A DNA stretch of 51,199 nucleotides from Clostridia bacterium (GTDB taxonomy: Bacteria > Bacillota > Clostridia > Oscillospirales > CAG-272), in NCBI GenBank assembly GCA_017522795.1, contig JAFWXZ010000052.1, positions 1-51,199 of the forward strand. The letters are read 5' to 3'. Within the stretch, counting starts at the first letter, position 1. Every line of letters starts with the position of its first letter. Positions 32,184 to 41,096 of the stretch are shown here, piece after piece. The translations under genes were made by a program, and so were the position numbers. The notes under the pieces were generated by a model. The model made no database searches. It was not told where the DNA came from and saw only the letters and a list, made by a program, of their open reading frames with translations.

Positions 32184-32217
32184 AAGGCAGAAGTTGGATA
32201 TCACTTCTGCCTTTTGT
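32184..32217 (-). terminator. Bidirectional terminator of DUF951-ruvAB
   Basis: AAGGCAGAAGT (32184-32194) pairs with ACTTCTGCCTT (32203-32213); T-rich tails are present on both strands. It is 14 bases past the ruvB stop. Confidence 0.85.
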
Positions 32218-32230
32218 CGTTTAAATAGCA

Positions 32231-33310
32231 TTAATTGTCAAGATCAAACATCTTCTGACCGCTGATCTGACCGCCGCCAATTCCCGAAGCAAAGGGGATA
32301 CCAAGGTGGTCGTATGCAAGCTTTGTCACGCATCTTCCGCGAGGCGTTCTTGCGAGGAATCCAATCTGCATAAGATAGGGCTCGTAAACGTCCTCAATGG
32401 TGACAGTCTCCTCGCCAATGGTAGCGGCAAGGGTGTCGAGACCAACGGGGCCACCTGCATAATATTTGATAATAGCCTCGAGGAGCCTGCGGTCAATATT
32501 ATCAAGACCAAGCTCGTCTATTTCAAGAGCCTCGAGGGCGTATTTTGCAATGTCAGAGGTGATGGTTCCGTTGCCCTTGACAAGAGCGAAATCACGGACT
32601 CTTTTAAGCAGTCTGTTAGCTATACGGGGAGTTCCTCTCGAACGGGAAGCAATACTATACGCACCGTCGTCGGTGATAGAAATGTCAAGTATGCTTGCCG
32701 AGCGCTTAACGATAGTGGCAAGCTCCTCGGGGGTGTAAAGCTCAAGCTTGAGCAGCACGCCGAATCTGTCGCGCAGGGGAGTGGTAAGCTGTCCCGCACG
32801 GGTTGTTGCGCCGATAAGAGTAAACTTGGGTATAGGCATATGGATGGTTCTCGCGCTAGGGCCCTTGCCGATAATAATATCAATGGCATAGTCCTCCATT
32901 GCGGGATAGAGTATCTCCTCTGCCACTCTTGACAGACGGTGGATTTCATCAATAAAAAGAACGTCACCGGGAGCAAGATTGGTCAGTATTGCCGCAAGAT
33001 CGCCAGCTTTCTCTATGGCAGGACCGGAGGTGGTTCTGATATTAACTCCCATTTCGTTTGCGATAATAGCGGATAGGGTGGTTTTACCAAGACCGGGAGG
33101 GCCGTAGAGCAGAACGTGGTCGAGAGCCTCACCTCTCAGCTTAGCACTCTCTATGTAGACCTTTAGATTAGACTTCGCCTTTTCTTGACCCACGTATTCG
33201 GTTAGTGTTTTTGGGCGAAGACAGTTTTCAACCTCTCCGTCAGCCATTGCGTCGTATTCATTAGACAGAATTCGATTTTCATAGTCGAATTCGTTTACTT
33301 CTTCCATCAT
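32231..33310 (-). CDS. ruvB: Holliday junction branch-migration ATPase RuvB
   Basis: RuvB hexamers drive branch migration with RuvA during recombinational repair. Walker A is [12 protein letters not shown], Walker [12 protein letters not shown], sensor 1 [18 protein letters not shown], and the C-terminal winged helix ends [12 protein letters not shown]. 359 residues from ATG 33308-33310 (AAAGGATAG upstream), slightly longer than the usual 330-345 because of an acidic N-terminal extension ([15 protein letters not shown]). An in-frame start ten codons earlier lacks a better ribosome site. It follows ruvA by 19 bp. Confidence 0.97.
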   Translation of the reverse strand: MMEEVNEFDYENRILSNEYDAMADGEVENCLRPKTLTEYVGQEKAKSNLKVYIESAKLRGEALDHVLLYGPPGLGKTTLSAIIANEMGVNIRTTSGPAIEKAGDLAAILTNLAPGDVLFIDEIHRLSRVAEEILYPAMEDYAIDIIIGKGPSARTIHMPIPKFTLIGATTRAGQLTTPLRDRFGVLLKLELYTPEELATIVKRSASILDISITDDGAYSIASRSRGTPRIANRLLKRVRDFALVKGNGTITSDIAKYALEALEIDELGLDNIDRRLLEAIIKYYAGGPVGLDTLAATIGEETVTIEDVYEPYLMQIGFLARTPRGRCVTKLAYDHLGIPFASGIGGGQISGQKMFDLDN

Positions 33311-33329
33311 AAGTGAGCTATCCTTTCGC

Positions 33330-33944
33330 TTATCTTGCAAGCTTCTTCAGCGCAAGCTTGATTATCTCTCCGACGTCGCTTACGGAGGGGTCGATCCCCT
33401 TCAGAACAGAGAGCACTGTATTCCTGTCATATCCAAGAACGGCAAGAGCTTCAGCAGCCTCGGAAATGGCAGAATTTGAAACAAAACTTGAGGCAGAAGA
33501 CAAAACAGCCTTTGCTGTATCGGTTGATCCAAACATCTCCTTAGACATCTTATCCTTCAGTTCAAGAATGATTCTCGCCGCTGATTTCGCACCGATTCCG
33601 GGGGACTTGGCAATAGCCTTTGCATCGTCTGTGCATATGGCAACGGCAAGCTTTTCGGGAGTCATCGTGGAGAGAATACTCATAGCTGCCTTTGGACCGA
33701 TTCCGCTGACTGAGGTAAGCCTGTTAAAGCACTCCTTCTCCTCATATGAGCCGAAGCCGAACATCTCAATTCCGTCCTCTCTTACAGCAAGGTGGGTGTA
33801 AAGCTTTACCTGCTTGCCAAGCTTGGAGAGCAGGGACTCGGAGGTGATAAAGCTGACTGTAAGCTTATATCCTACGCCACCGCAGTCAATAACGCAAGTG
33901 CTGATATCTCTGTAGGCGAGCTCGCCGTTAAGGTAATAAAACAT
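33330..33944 (-). CDS. ruvA: Holliday junction-binding protein RuvA
   Basis: RuvA tetramers clamp Holliday junctions and load RuvB. The N-terminal OB fold ([28 protein letters not shown]) is followed by two helix-hairpin-helix motifs ([14 protein letters not shown] and [16 protein letters not shown]) and the C-terminal RuvB-binding domain ([16 protein letters not shown]). 204 residues. GGAAGGAAC precedes the ATG. No ruvC is seen next to it. Confidence 0.97.
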   Translation of the reverse strand: MFYYLNGELAYRDISTCVIDCGGVGYKLTVSFITSESLLSKLGKQVKLYTHLAVREDGIEMFGFGSYEEKECFNRLTSVSGIGPKAAMSILSTMTPEKLAVAICTDDAKAIAKSPGIGAKSAARIILELKDKMSKEMFGSTDTAKAVLSSASSFVSNSAISEAAEALAVLGYDRNTVLSVLKGIDPSVSDVGEIIKLALKKLAR

Positions 33945-33964
33945 TATTTATGTTCCTTCCGTGA

Positions 33965-34168
33965 TTATATTTGATGGTTGTCCGAGGGCAATACCTTTTT
34001 TATCATCTTTTCAAGCGACTCTCTCGGCAGAGTCATATCGCGTCCGCATCCGCAACATATTACGCGAACGTCACTGCCAACGCGCATTACCTGAAAAATT
34101 TCAGAAGAGCAGGGGTGCTTTTTTTTCATTAATAAACGGTCACCGACTGATAGTTTGATGATCTGCAT
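33965..34168 (-). CDS. DUF951-family small protein
   Basis: 67 residues beginning MQIIKLSVGDRLLMKKKHPCSSEIFQVMRVGSDVRV and ending LPRESLEKMIKKVL, the full pattern of the DUF951 family common in Bacillota. C20, C38, C39 and C41 (ICCGCGR) could bind zinc. Function is not established. GGAGGC lies upstream. It heads the ruvAB operon here, 20 bp before ruvA, with a promoter at 34253-34281. Confidence 0.9.
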   Translation of the reverse strand: MQIIKLSVGDRLLMKKKHPCSSEIFQVMRVGSDVRVICCGCGRDMTLPRESLEKMIKKVLPSDNHQI

Positions 34169-34252
34169 ATTGCCTCCGTTTTCTCTGCGATATATATATC
34201 TTTTTGCCTAATTAATATGCCTCTTGTTGTGTAGATACATAATTCCAATAAT

Positions 34253-34281
34253 ATCATACCATAAACTTTTCACTTTTTCAA
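34253..34281 (-). promoter_or_regulatory. Promoter of DUF951-ruvA-ruvB
   Basis: TTGAAA (34276-34281) and TATGAT (34253-34258) on the minus strand, 17 bp apart. Confidence 0.75.
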
Positions 34282-34364
34282 GTCGAAAATAAAATTTACT
34301 CTTTAGGAAAACCGCCTTTTTGATGAATAAAAATGCAAAAATATGCAAAAATCCGTCAAATCGG

Positions 34365-34393
34365 TTGACATTAATATAAAAATATAGTATAAT
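34365..34393 (+). promoter_or_regulatory. Consensus promoter of the nusB operon
   Basis: Perfect TTGACA (34365-34370) and TATAAT (34388-34393) with 17 bp between, 34 bases before nusB. It is divergent from the DUF951 promoter. Confidence 0.92.
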
Positions 34394-34427
34394 ATATTGA
34401 TTTTATTTATTTTGCGAGGTTATTGAC

Positions 34428-34829
34428 ATGCAAAGAAAAATAGCAAGAGAAAATGCTTTTATGCTTATTTTTGAGAGCGTTTGCAAAAGAGATGAAACTG
34501 CAGAGGAGATCTTTGATAAGGCGACTAACGTTCGCGGTCTTGAGGTTGACGATTACGTAAGAGAAGTGTTCTTCGGCTCTTACGAGAACGCGACTAGGAT
34601 CGAGGAGGCTATGGAGAAGCACTTTAAGGGCTGGAAGAAGGAGAGAATTTCTCCCGTATCCATGGCTATTCTCAGACTTGGCTGCTATGAGATTATGTTC
34701 CTCTCTGACATTCCCGCTAAGGTAAGTATTAACGAGGCAATTGAGCTTTCCAAGAAATACGATGACGAGAAGTCCTATTCATTCGTCAACGGTGTGCTTA
34801 ACGCGATAGCGGTTGAGTATAGCAAGTAA
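34428..34829 (+). CDS. nusB: Transcription antitermination factor NusB
   Basis: NusB works with NusE (S10) on boxA RNA in rRNA antitermination. The all-helical fold is recognisable by RKIARENAFMLIFE at the N terminus, the SPVSMAILRLGCYEIMFLSDIPAKVSINEAIELSKKY core and FVNGVLNAI near the end. 133 residues. It is first in a plus-strand run that continues with the Kae1-like gene, xseA, xseB and tlyA, a typical clostridial neighbourhood. Confidence 0.96.
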   Translation: MQRKIARENAFMLIFESVCKRDETAEEIFDKATNVRGLEVDDYVREVFFGSYENATRIEEAMEKHFKGWKKERISPVSMAILRLGCYEIMFLSDIPAKVSINEAIELSKKYDDEKSYSFVNGVLNAIAVEYSK

Positions 34830-34831
34830 TT

Positions 34832-35785
34832 ATGTGTGAGAAGGTTATTCTCGGAATAGATACCAGCAACTATACCACCTCGGTAGCAATAATGACGCTT
34901 GACGGTGAGCTTATAGCTAATCTCAAGAGGCCTCTGCCTGTTAAGGCAGGAGAGAGAGGCCTTCGTCAGTCGGATGCGGTTTTTGCTCATACGGTTAATA
35001 TTCCCGAGCTTATGCACCAGGCGCGAGAGCTTCTCATTGGCAAGAATATCGTTGCGGTCGGTGTGAGCGCTACACCGAGGAATGAAGAAGGTTCGTATAT
35101 GCCATGCTTTCTTTGCGGAGTAGCGGCGGCGGAGAGCATTTCCGCCACTCTTGGCGTTCCTCTTTACCGTTTTTCTCATCAGTGTGGACATATAATGGCG
35201 GCCGTCTATTCCTCGGGTAAATTCGAGGTTCTCGACGGTGAATTCGGCGCCTTTCATATCTCCGGCGGAACTACCGAGCTTGTCCGTGTAAAGCCTACGG
35301 AAAGCGGCTTTAAAACCCAGATTATCGGCGGTACTGCTGACCTTAACGCAGGGCAGGTGATCGATAGAATCGGTGTTTATATCGGCATGGGATTTCCCGC
35401 AGGACCGGGTATGGAGGCCGAGGCTATGAAGAATACCGAAAGAATACCTCATAAAAAGGTATCATCTAGCGGTATGACCGTAAATCTTTCGGGACTTGAA
35501 AATATGGCGATAAAGCTTTATCGCGACACCTGTAACGCACCTCTAACCGCCGCGTTCGTCTTTGACTATATCGGTCGGGCGATATCCGCTATGCTTGATG
35601 CGTACGTAGAGAAGTACGGTGACGGTTTGGTCGTATGTGCAGGCGGTGTTATGTGCAACGGTATAATTAAAAAAATGCTCTCCGAGCGATACAATGTCTG
35701 CTTTGCAGAGCCTGCGATGTCTGCTGATAATGCGGTTGGAATTGCAGTGCTTACGCTCAGAGCATATGAATCGGAGAAAAAATGA
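34832..35785 (+). CDS. TsaD/Kae1-family paralogue
   Basis: 317 residues with the ASKHA fold of TsaD (tRNA t6A synthesis): ILGIDTSNYTTSVAIM (phosphate-1), HQCGHIMAA keeping the HxxxH metal pair, FHISGGTTEL (phosphate-2) and VVCAGGVMCNGIIK (adenosine region). It departs from true TsaD at the first loop (canonical ETSCDETA) and in its shorter length. Clostridia often carry such a paralogue between nusB and xseA alongside a genuine tsaD elsewhere, so I do not assign t6A synthesis to it. The start follows the nusB stop by 2 bp without a clear ribosome site; its stop overlaps xseA (ATGA). Confidence 0.8.
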   Translation: MCEKVILGIDTSNYTTSVAIMTLDGELIANLKRPLPVKAGERGLRQSDAVFAHTVNIPELMHQARELLIGKNIVAVGVSATPRNEEGSYMPCFLCGVAAAESISATLGVPLYRFSHQCGHIMAAVYSSGKFEVLDGEFGAFHISGGTTELVRVKPTESGFKTQIIGGTADLNAGQVIDRIGVYIGMGFPAGPGMEAEAMKNTERIPHKKVSSSGMTVNLSGLENMAIKLYRDTCNAPLTAAFVFDYIGRAISAMLDAYVEKYGDGLVVCAGGVMCNGIIKKMLSERYNVCFAEPAMSADNAVGIAVLTLRAYESEKK

Positions 35786-37017
35786 TTGATATTAATTCGC
35801 TGAGAGAGCGTGATAATATTACGCCGTTCTCGGTATCCGCCTTAAACGAGTATATAAAGAGCATATTTGAGAATAATCGGACTCTTTCCTCGGTGACCGT
35901 AAGGGGAGAAATTTCCAATTTTGTAAATCACAGAAGTGGGCATCTTTACTTTTCCTTGAAGGACGGCGACGGACAGATACGGGCGGTTATGTTCAGATCG
36001 AGAGCCCAGGCACTAAGATTTATGCCCGAGTCGGGTATGAAGGTTATCGTTCACGGCTCGGTGACGGTGTATCCGCGCGACGGCTCGTATCAGCTCTACG
36101 TATCGTCTATGCAGCCCGACGGAATCGGCGCGCTTTATCTCGCTTACGAGCAGATGAAGGCAAGACTTGCCGAGGAGGGACTCTTTGATGAGGATCATAA
36201 AAAGCTGATTCCTGAGTATCCTCGCCGTATTGGTGTAATAACCTCTCCCACTGGCGCGGCTGTGCGTGATATAATTAACGTGACAGGCAGAAGATACCCT
36301 AACGCAGAGGTTTTCCTTTATCCCGCGCTTGTGCAGGGCGAGGGAGCGGAGGATAGTCTTATCCGCGCCCTTGATTATCTTGACAAAAGTTGTCTTTGCG
36401 ATGTTATTATAATTGGTCGCGGAGGCGGATCTATCGAGGATCTTTGGGCATTTAATAGTGAGAGGCTTGCGCGCAGGATCTATGAAGCCTGTACTCCTGT
36501 GATTTCCGCCGTCGGTCACGAAACCGACTTTACCATATGCGATTTTGTCGCGGATATGAGAGCACCTACGCCCTCTGCTGCGGCAGAGCTTGCTGTACCT
36601 GACAGACGCGAGCTTATGATGCGACTTGATTCCATAGACGAGCGCATAGCGCTTGCTCTCGTGCGAAGGCTTGACCGATCCCGCGAGAGATTTGAACATT
36701 TGAAGGCTATGGCAGACGTTCGTTCGATCTGTAAGCTTATAAAGGCGAGAGCTGATGCCGTGGTTGCTCTCGGTGATAAGGCTGAGTTGCTCGTTCGGTC
36801 GCGAGTAGATAAAGCGCGCGACAGACTTTCGGCAAACGCAGGGAAGGTGGACGCTCTTAGTCCTCTGTCAATTTTGTCGAGAGGATACGCTATAACCGAA
36901 AAGGACGGAGCTTTGATCAGAAGCACCGATCAGCTTAGTATTAACGATGAAATTGGCGTGATTCTATCCGACGGTAGTGTTAGTGCAACCGTCATTCATA
37001 TCGAAAAGGAGAATTAA
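35782..37017 (+). CDS. xseA: Exodeoxyribonuclease VII large subunit
   Basis: The catalytic subunit of ExoVII, which degrades single-stranded DNA from both ends. An N-terminal OB fold (VTVRGEISNFVNHRSGHLYFSLKDG) is followed by the catalytic domain with IGVITSPTGAAVRDI, IIIGRGGGSIEDLWAFN and SAVGHETDFTI, then a long coiled coil and the C-terminal ILSRGYAIT. 411 residues. It overlaps the preceding stop as ATGA and is followed after 2 bp by xseB. Confidence 0.97.
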   Translation: MIDINSLRERDNITPFSVSALNEYIKSIFENNRTLSSVTVRGEISNFVNHRSGHLYFSLKDGDGQIRAVMFRSRAQALRFMPESGMKVIVHGSVTVYPRDGSYQLYVSSMQPDGIGALYLAYEQMKARLAEEGLFDEDHKKLIPEYPRRIGVITSPTGAAVRDIINVTGRRYPNAEVFLYPALVQGEGAEDSLIRALDYLDKSCLCDVIIIGRGGGSIEDLWAFNSERLARRIYEACTPVISAVGHETDFTICDFVADMRAPTPSAAAELAVPDRRELMMRLDSIDERIALALVRRLDRSRERFEHLKAMADVRSICKLIKARADAVVALGDKAELLVRSRVDKARDRLSANAGKVDALSPLSILSRGYAITEKDGALIRSTDQLSINDEIGVILSDGSVSATVIHIEKEN

Positions 37018-37019
37018 CC

Positions 37020-37253
37020 TTGAAGGATATAAATTTTGAAGAAGCTATGACCAGGCTTGAGGGCGAGGTTAAAAAGCTTGAAAGTGGAAATATGACTCTT
37101 GACGAGTCGATCGCGACATTTGAGGAGGCTGTGAAGCTTATTCGAATATGCAACGAAAAGCTTGAAAATGCAGAGCGCAGAGTTCGCGTTTTGACCGAGG
37201 CATCAGACGGAAGTATAACCGACGTCCCCTTTGATCCGACCGATGAGACTTGA
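37020..37253 (+). CDS. xseB: Exodeoxyribonuclease VII small subunit
   Basis: Small helical partner that binds the XseA coiled coil. NFEEAMTRLEGEVKKLESGNMTLDESIATFEEAVKLIRICNEKL is the diagnostic helical hairpin. 77 residues. The start is TTG (37020-37022) with AAAAGGAG upstream; no ATG precedes the conserved part. Its last 11 bases overlap tlyA. Confidence 0.95.
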   Translation: MKDINFEEAMTRLEGEVKKLESGNMTLDESIATFEEAVKLIRICNEKLENAERRVRVLTEASDGSITDVPFDPTDET

Positions 37254-37971
37254 CGTTTATTTAGCCGATGCCGCACTTGTTGATAGCAGAACTGATGCTA
37301 AGAATTTTATTCTCGGCGGATCCGTTTCTGTGAATGGAAAAACGGTGAAAAAGCCCGCCTTTGAGGTTTCGGGAAATGAGGAGATAACGGTTGACAAAAG
37401 CTCAAAAAAGTACGTCAGCCGCGGCGGCCTTAAGCTTGAGGCGGCACTTGATAAGTTCTCGATTGACGTTAGTGGCGCGCTTGCAATTGACGTAGGAGCA
37501 AGCAGCGGCGGATTTACAGATTGCCTTCTTAAAAGAGGCGCGAAACGCGTTCTTGCCGTTGACTCGGGATCGGGGCAGCTTGTCCAGTCGATCAGGAATG
37601 ACTCGCGTGTTTTGGTTTATGAGAACTTTAACGCGCGTTATATGAATGCTGATGATTTTGACTATACTCCCAGCCTTGCCGTTATGGATGTTTCGTTTAT
37701 CTCAGCAAAGCTTATTATTCCCTCGGTCAGCTCGGTGCTTGCACCTGAGGGGCGCTTCATCTGTCTGATAAAGCCACAGTTTGAGGTGGGCAGATCGGGT
37801 CTTAATAAAAAGGGAATAGTCAAGAACGAAGAATTAAGACGCAGAGTAGTGAACGACGTGGTAGAATCCGCTTCACTTTGTGGATTTACACTTATGGGGC
37901 TTATGGAATCTCCAATAGTCGGCGGCGACGGAAATATCGAATATCTCGCATACTTTACAAAAAATAAATAA
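37243..37971 (+). CDS. tlyA: TlyA-family rRNA 2'-O-methyltransferase
   Basis: An S4 RNA-binding domain (MRLDVYLADAALVDSRTDAKNFILGGSVSVNG, about residues 1-60) joined to an FtsJ-like methyltransferase (GALAIDVGASSGGFTDCLLKRGA, SAM motif I; PSLAVMDVSFIS; CLIKPQFEVGR). Mycobacterial TlyA methylates 16S and 23S rRNA; haemolysin naming is historical. 242 residues from ATG 37243, overlapping xseB, chosen because it begins the S4 domain. Confidence 0.94.
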   Translation: MRLDVYLADAALVDSRTDAKNFILGGSVSVNGKTVKKPAFEVSGNEEITVDKSSKKYVSRGGLKLEAALDKFSIDVSGALAIDVGASSGGFTDCLLKRGAKRVLAVDSGSGQLVQSIRNDSRVLVYENFNARYMNADDFDYTPSLAVMDVSFISAKLIIPSVSSVLAPEGRFICLIKPQFEVGRSGLNKKGIVKNEELRRRVVNDVVESASLCGFTLMGLMESPIVGGDGNIEYLAYFTKNK

Positions 37972-37991
37972 TTACATAAAGGATAAATGCT

Positions 37992-38453
37992 ATGAAAAAC
38001 GCAAGACAGCAAAAGATTCTCGAGATTATAGCAAAATACGACATTGACACCCAGGACACTCTTATCAAGAGACTTGCTGAGGAGGGCTACACCGTCACTC
38101 AGACCACAGCATCAAGAGATATAAAGCAGCTGAATCTTATCAAGGGAGTGACTGCAAATGGCACGTATAAATATATTGCTCCTGGTGCGATGGTAACCAA
38201 CGAGTCAAAGGCGCCCGTTTTTAATTCTGCTATAACAGACGCGGTTGTCAGAGTAGAGGCGGCGGGACATATAGTAGTTATCAGAACCTTTTCGGGTATG
38301 GCAAACGCTATTGCAGTATGCTTTGACTCTCTCCGCAGAGATGACATAGTTGGCTCTGTAGCGGGTGACGATACTATTCTTCTTGTAGTAAAGACCGGCG
38401 AGGGCGCTCTTCGTCTGGAGTCCGAGCTGAGAGAAACATTTGGTATGAAGTAA
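37992..38453 (+). CDS. argR: Arginine repressor ArgR/AhrC
   Basis: Arginine-sensing transcription factor controlling arginine synthesis and use. The N-terminal winged helix (RQQKILEIIAKYDIDTQDTLIKRLAEEGYTVTQTTASRDIKQL) precedes a hinge and the hexamerising arginine-binding domain, with GDDTILLVVKTGEGA at the ligand site. 153 residues. AAAGGAT is upstream. Its place between tlyA and recN is the standard Bacillota order. Confidence 0.97.
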   Translation: MKNARQQKILEIIAKYDIDTQDTLIKRLAEEGYTVTQTTASRDIKQLNLIKGVTANGTYKYIAPGAMVTNESKAPVFNSAITDAVVRVEAAGHIVVIRTFSGMANAIAVCFDSLRRDDIVGSVAGDDTILLVVKTGEGALRLESELRETFGMK

Positions 38454-38470
38454 ACAATTGGAGAAAACTA

Positions 38471-40165
38471 ATGCTACTTTCGTTGCATATAGAAAATATT
38501 GCCGTTATAAAGTCGGTGGATTTTGACTTCACCGAGGGCTTTATGGTGCTCACGGGCGAGACGGGAGCAGGCAAATCAATAGTTATAGACAGTATAAATC
38601 TTCTCCTCGGCGGAAAGGGAGAACGTGAACTTATAAGACACGGAGAGCCATATGCTATGGTAAGCGGTCTGTTCGGCGAGCTTTCTTCATACACCGCCGA
38701 AAAGCTCTTGGAGCTTGGCATTGGGGTAGGTGAGGATGGAACCATTCTCGTTCAGCGCACACTGGGGGCTGACGGAAAGAATAAAATAACCTTGAACGGC
38801 AGGAGCATCAGCCTTGCCGTGCTCAAGAATGCTATGCCGTATCTGGTCAGTATTCACGGACAGAGTGATACTGCAAGCCTTATCAACGCTAAGAATCACC
38901 TTGAGCTTATTGACGTATATGCGGGATGTACCGAGCTTCTTGAGAAATACCGAGCCTCGTACGGCGTTCTTGAAGACATCCGAAAGGAAAAGAGCGAGCT
39001 TATCAGAAAGGCTCGCGAGGGAGAGCGACTTAAGGAGATACTTGAATATCAGATAAAGGATATTGATTCCGCATCTCTTCACGCAGGCGAAGAAGAGGAA
39101 CTGGTCGATAAAAAGGTTAAGATCAAAAACAGCGAAAAGATAACAAAGAACTCCGAGTTCGTCTTTAAGGCATTGAAGGGAAGCGAGCGCGGCAGTGTGT
39201 CATATCTTCTTGATAGAAGCATTACGGCGCTTTCGCAGTTATCCGACGTTGTACCCAGCTTCGTGGAATACTCCGAGCGGCTTCGCGATATGCTCTATCA
39301 AGTGGAGGATGTGGCTGAAGAGGTTTACGCAGTTCTTGCAGAGATCGACGATGATCCTACGGCTACGCTTAACGATATTGAGTCAAGGCTCGATAAGATA
39401 GGAAAGCTGAAGCGCAAGTACGGTTTTACCATTGAGGAGGTTCTCGCCTTCAGAGATAAGGCGTTCGCTGAATACGAAGCACTTGAAAACTCCGACGAGA
39501 TGATAAAGAAGCTTTCGGCAAAGGAAAAGGCGGCGTACGACGAGGCGCTTGAGTTGGCTAATCAGCTTCATGACATACGCGTCAGCGCGGCAGAGAGTCT
39601 TGAAAACAAGGTAAAGGAAACCCTTGAGTTCCTTGATATGCCTAAGGTCGTGTTCTTCGCATCCATAAATGAGAGCTTCAGCGCGGGAGAAAAACTCCTG
39701 AACAAAGATGGCTCTGATAACGTAGAGTTTTATATCAGCGCCAACAGAGGCGCTGAGCCTCAGCCTCTTTCAAAGATAGCTTCGGGTGGAGAGATGTCCA
39801 GAATTATGCTCGCGCTTAAGAGCGTAATTGCTGACAAGGATGGAATTCCTACCGTCATTTATGATGAGATCGATGCGGGCGTATCGGGTAAAACGGCAAG
39901 AAAGATCGGTATCAAAATGCTCGACCTTTCCAAAAATACTCAGCTGTTCTGCGTGACACACAGCGCACAGATCGCGTCACTTGGCGATGTACATTTTCTT
40001 ATCAGCAAGTCGGATGTGAACGGGGCTACCGAAACAAGAGTTAAAGAGCTTGATTATGACGGCAGGGTTGCCGAGCTTTCGAGAATTCTCGGCGGTATTG
40101 ATGTCACGGATTCTCAGCGCGCTGCGGCTCGTGATATGTTGTCCGAGAGAGCAGATTATCAGTAA
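38471..40165 (+). CDS. recN: DNA repair protein RecN
   Basis: An SMC-like ATPase acting early at double-strand breaks. Walker A LTGETGAGKSIVIDSI lies at about residues 31-46, long coiled-coil arms cover about 150-360, and the C-terminal head has the signature LSKIASGGEMSRIMLALK, Walker B TVIYDEIDAGVSG and the late FCVTHSAQIAS. 564 residues, full length. GGAG lies upstream. It follows argR by 17 bp. Confidence 0.97.
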   Translation: MLLSLHIENIAVIKSVDFDFTEGFMVLTGETGAGKSIVIDSINLLLGGKGERELIRHGEPYAMVSGLFGELSSYTAEKLLELGIGVGEDGTILVQRTLGADGKNKITLNGRSISLAVLKNAMPYLVSIHGQSDTASLINAKNHLELIDVYAGCTELLEKYRASYGVLEDIRKEKSELIRKAREGERLKEILEYQIKDIDSASLHAGEEEELVDKKVKIKNSEKITKNSEFVFKALKGSERGSVSYLLDRSITALSQLSDVVPSFVEYSERLRDMLYQVEDVAEEVYAVLAEIDDDPTATLNDIESRLDKIGKLKRKYGFTIEEVLAFRDKAFAEYEALENSDEMIKKLSAKEKAAYDEALELANQLHDIRVSAAESLENKVKETLEFLDMPKVVFFASINESFSAGEKLLNKDGSDNVEFYISANRGAEPQPLSKIASGGEMSRIMLALKSVIADKDGIPTVIYDEIDAGVSGKTARKIGIKMLDLSKNTQLFCVTHSAQIASLGDVHFLISKSDVNGATETRVKELDYDGRVAELSRILGGIDVTDSQRAAARDMLSERADYQ

Positions 40166-40182
40166 AATTATAAGGAGCATTC

Positions 40183-41082
40183 ATGAAAAAAGAGCTTTTC
40201 AGGTTCTTTAAAATGAATGACGTTGAATATAAAGAAAACATTTTGCTTTCGAGTATTTCACCAATCAGAATAGGTGCAAAGGCAACTGCGGTCACTTATC
40301 CCGATAATGAATTAAAGCTTGCGTTGCTTATAAGTTTTCTTGAGAAATCGAAAATCAAATACAAAATTGCAGGCAGAATGTCAAACTTGCTGCCGCCTGA
40401 TGAAAAATATGAAGGCGCGGTTATAAGGACCGATCGCTTAAGTGATTATACTATTAACTCTTATGTCCTGGAGGTGTTCTGCGGAATGACACTTCCGCAT
40501 ATCGCGCGGATTTTGCAGAACGCAGGGCTTAGCGGCTTTGAGGGATTGTCCGGAATACCTGGAAGTATTGGTGGTGCTATAGTTGGAAATGCGGGCGCAT
40601 TTGGCAGGCAGATATCCGATCTTTTACTTGACGTTCGTGTATACGACAGATCAAACGGCTATTTTTACAGCATAAAAGCATCCGACCTTAACTTTGGTTA
40701 TCGCAGCTCGTCGATTATGCATAGCGGGATTGTTATTACTTCAGCGCATTTTAATCTTTTGCAATCCGATCCATTAAGTATAAAAATCGAAATGGACAGG
40801 TGTAGGGAAATCAGAAAAAACACTCAACCAACGGATAAACCATCTCTTGGAAGTTGCTTTAAGCGACCGTGTGAGGATCTTGCCGCTGCATGGCTTATTG
40901 ATAAATGCGGATTGAAAGGATATAGCATTGGCGGAGCTCAGATATCCGAAAAGCACGCGGGTTTTATTGTAAACAACGGTGGATCAACGGCAAGTGATTA
41001 TATTGCTTTGTCGGTTTATACCGCAAAAAAGGTATACGAAAAATTTGAAATCTGCCTTGATAGAGAGGTTGAAATAATGTAA
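40183..41082 (+). CDS. murB: UDP-N-acetylenolpyruvoylglucosamine reductase MurB
   Basis: Reduces enolpyruvyl-UDP-GlcNAc to UDP-MurNAc using NADPH and bound FAD. FAD-domain motifs are AGRMSNLL and GLSGFEGLSGIPGSIGGAIVGNAGAFG; the catalytic parts are FGYRSS, the proton-donor serine in LGSCFKRP, and a C-terminal glutamate in REVEIM. 299 residues, the shorter type. It is remote from the dcw cluster, next to whiA as in many Bacillota, though rapZ and yvcK, which often lie between them, are absent. Confidence 0.95.
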   Translation: MKKELFRFFKMNDVEYKENILLSSISPIRIGAKATAVTYPDNELKLALLISFLEKSKIKYKIAGRMSNLLPPDEKYEGAVIRTDRLSDYTINSYVLEVFCGMTLPHIARILQNAGLSGFEGLSGIPGSIGGAIVGNAGAFGRQISDLLLDVRVYDRSNGYFYSIKASDLNFGYRSSSIMHSGIVITSAHFNLLQSDPLSIKIEMDRCREIRKNTQPTDKPSLGSCFKRPCEDLAAAWLIDKCGLKGYSIGGAQISEKHAGFIVNNGGSTASDYIALSVYTAKKVYEKFEICLDREVEIM

Positions 41083-41096
41083 AGGAGGATGATCAT

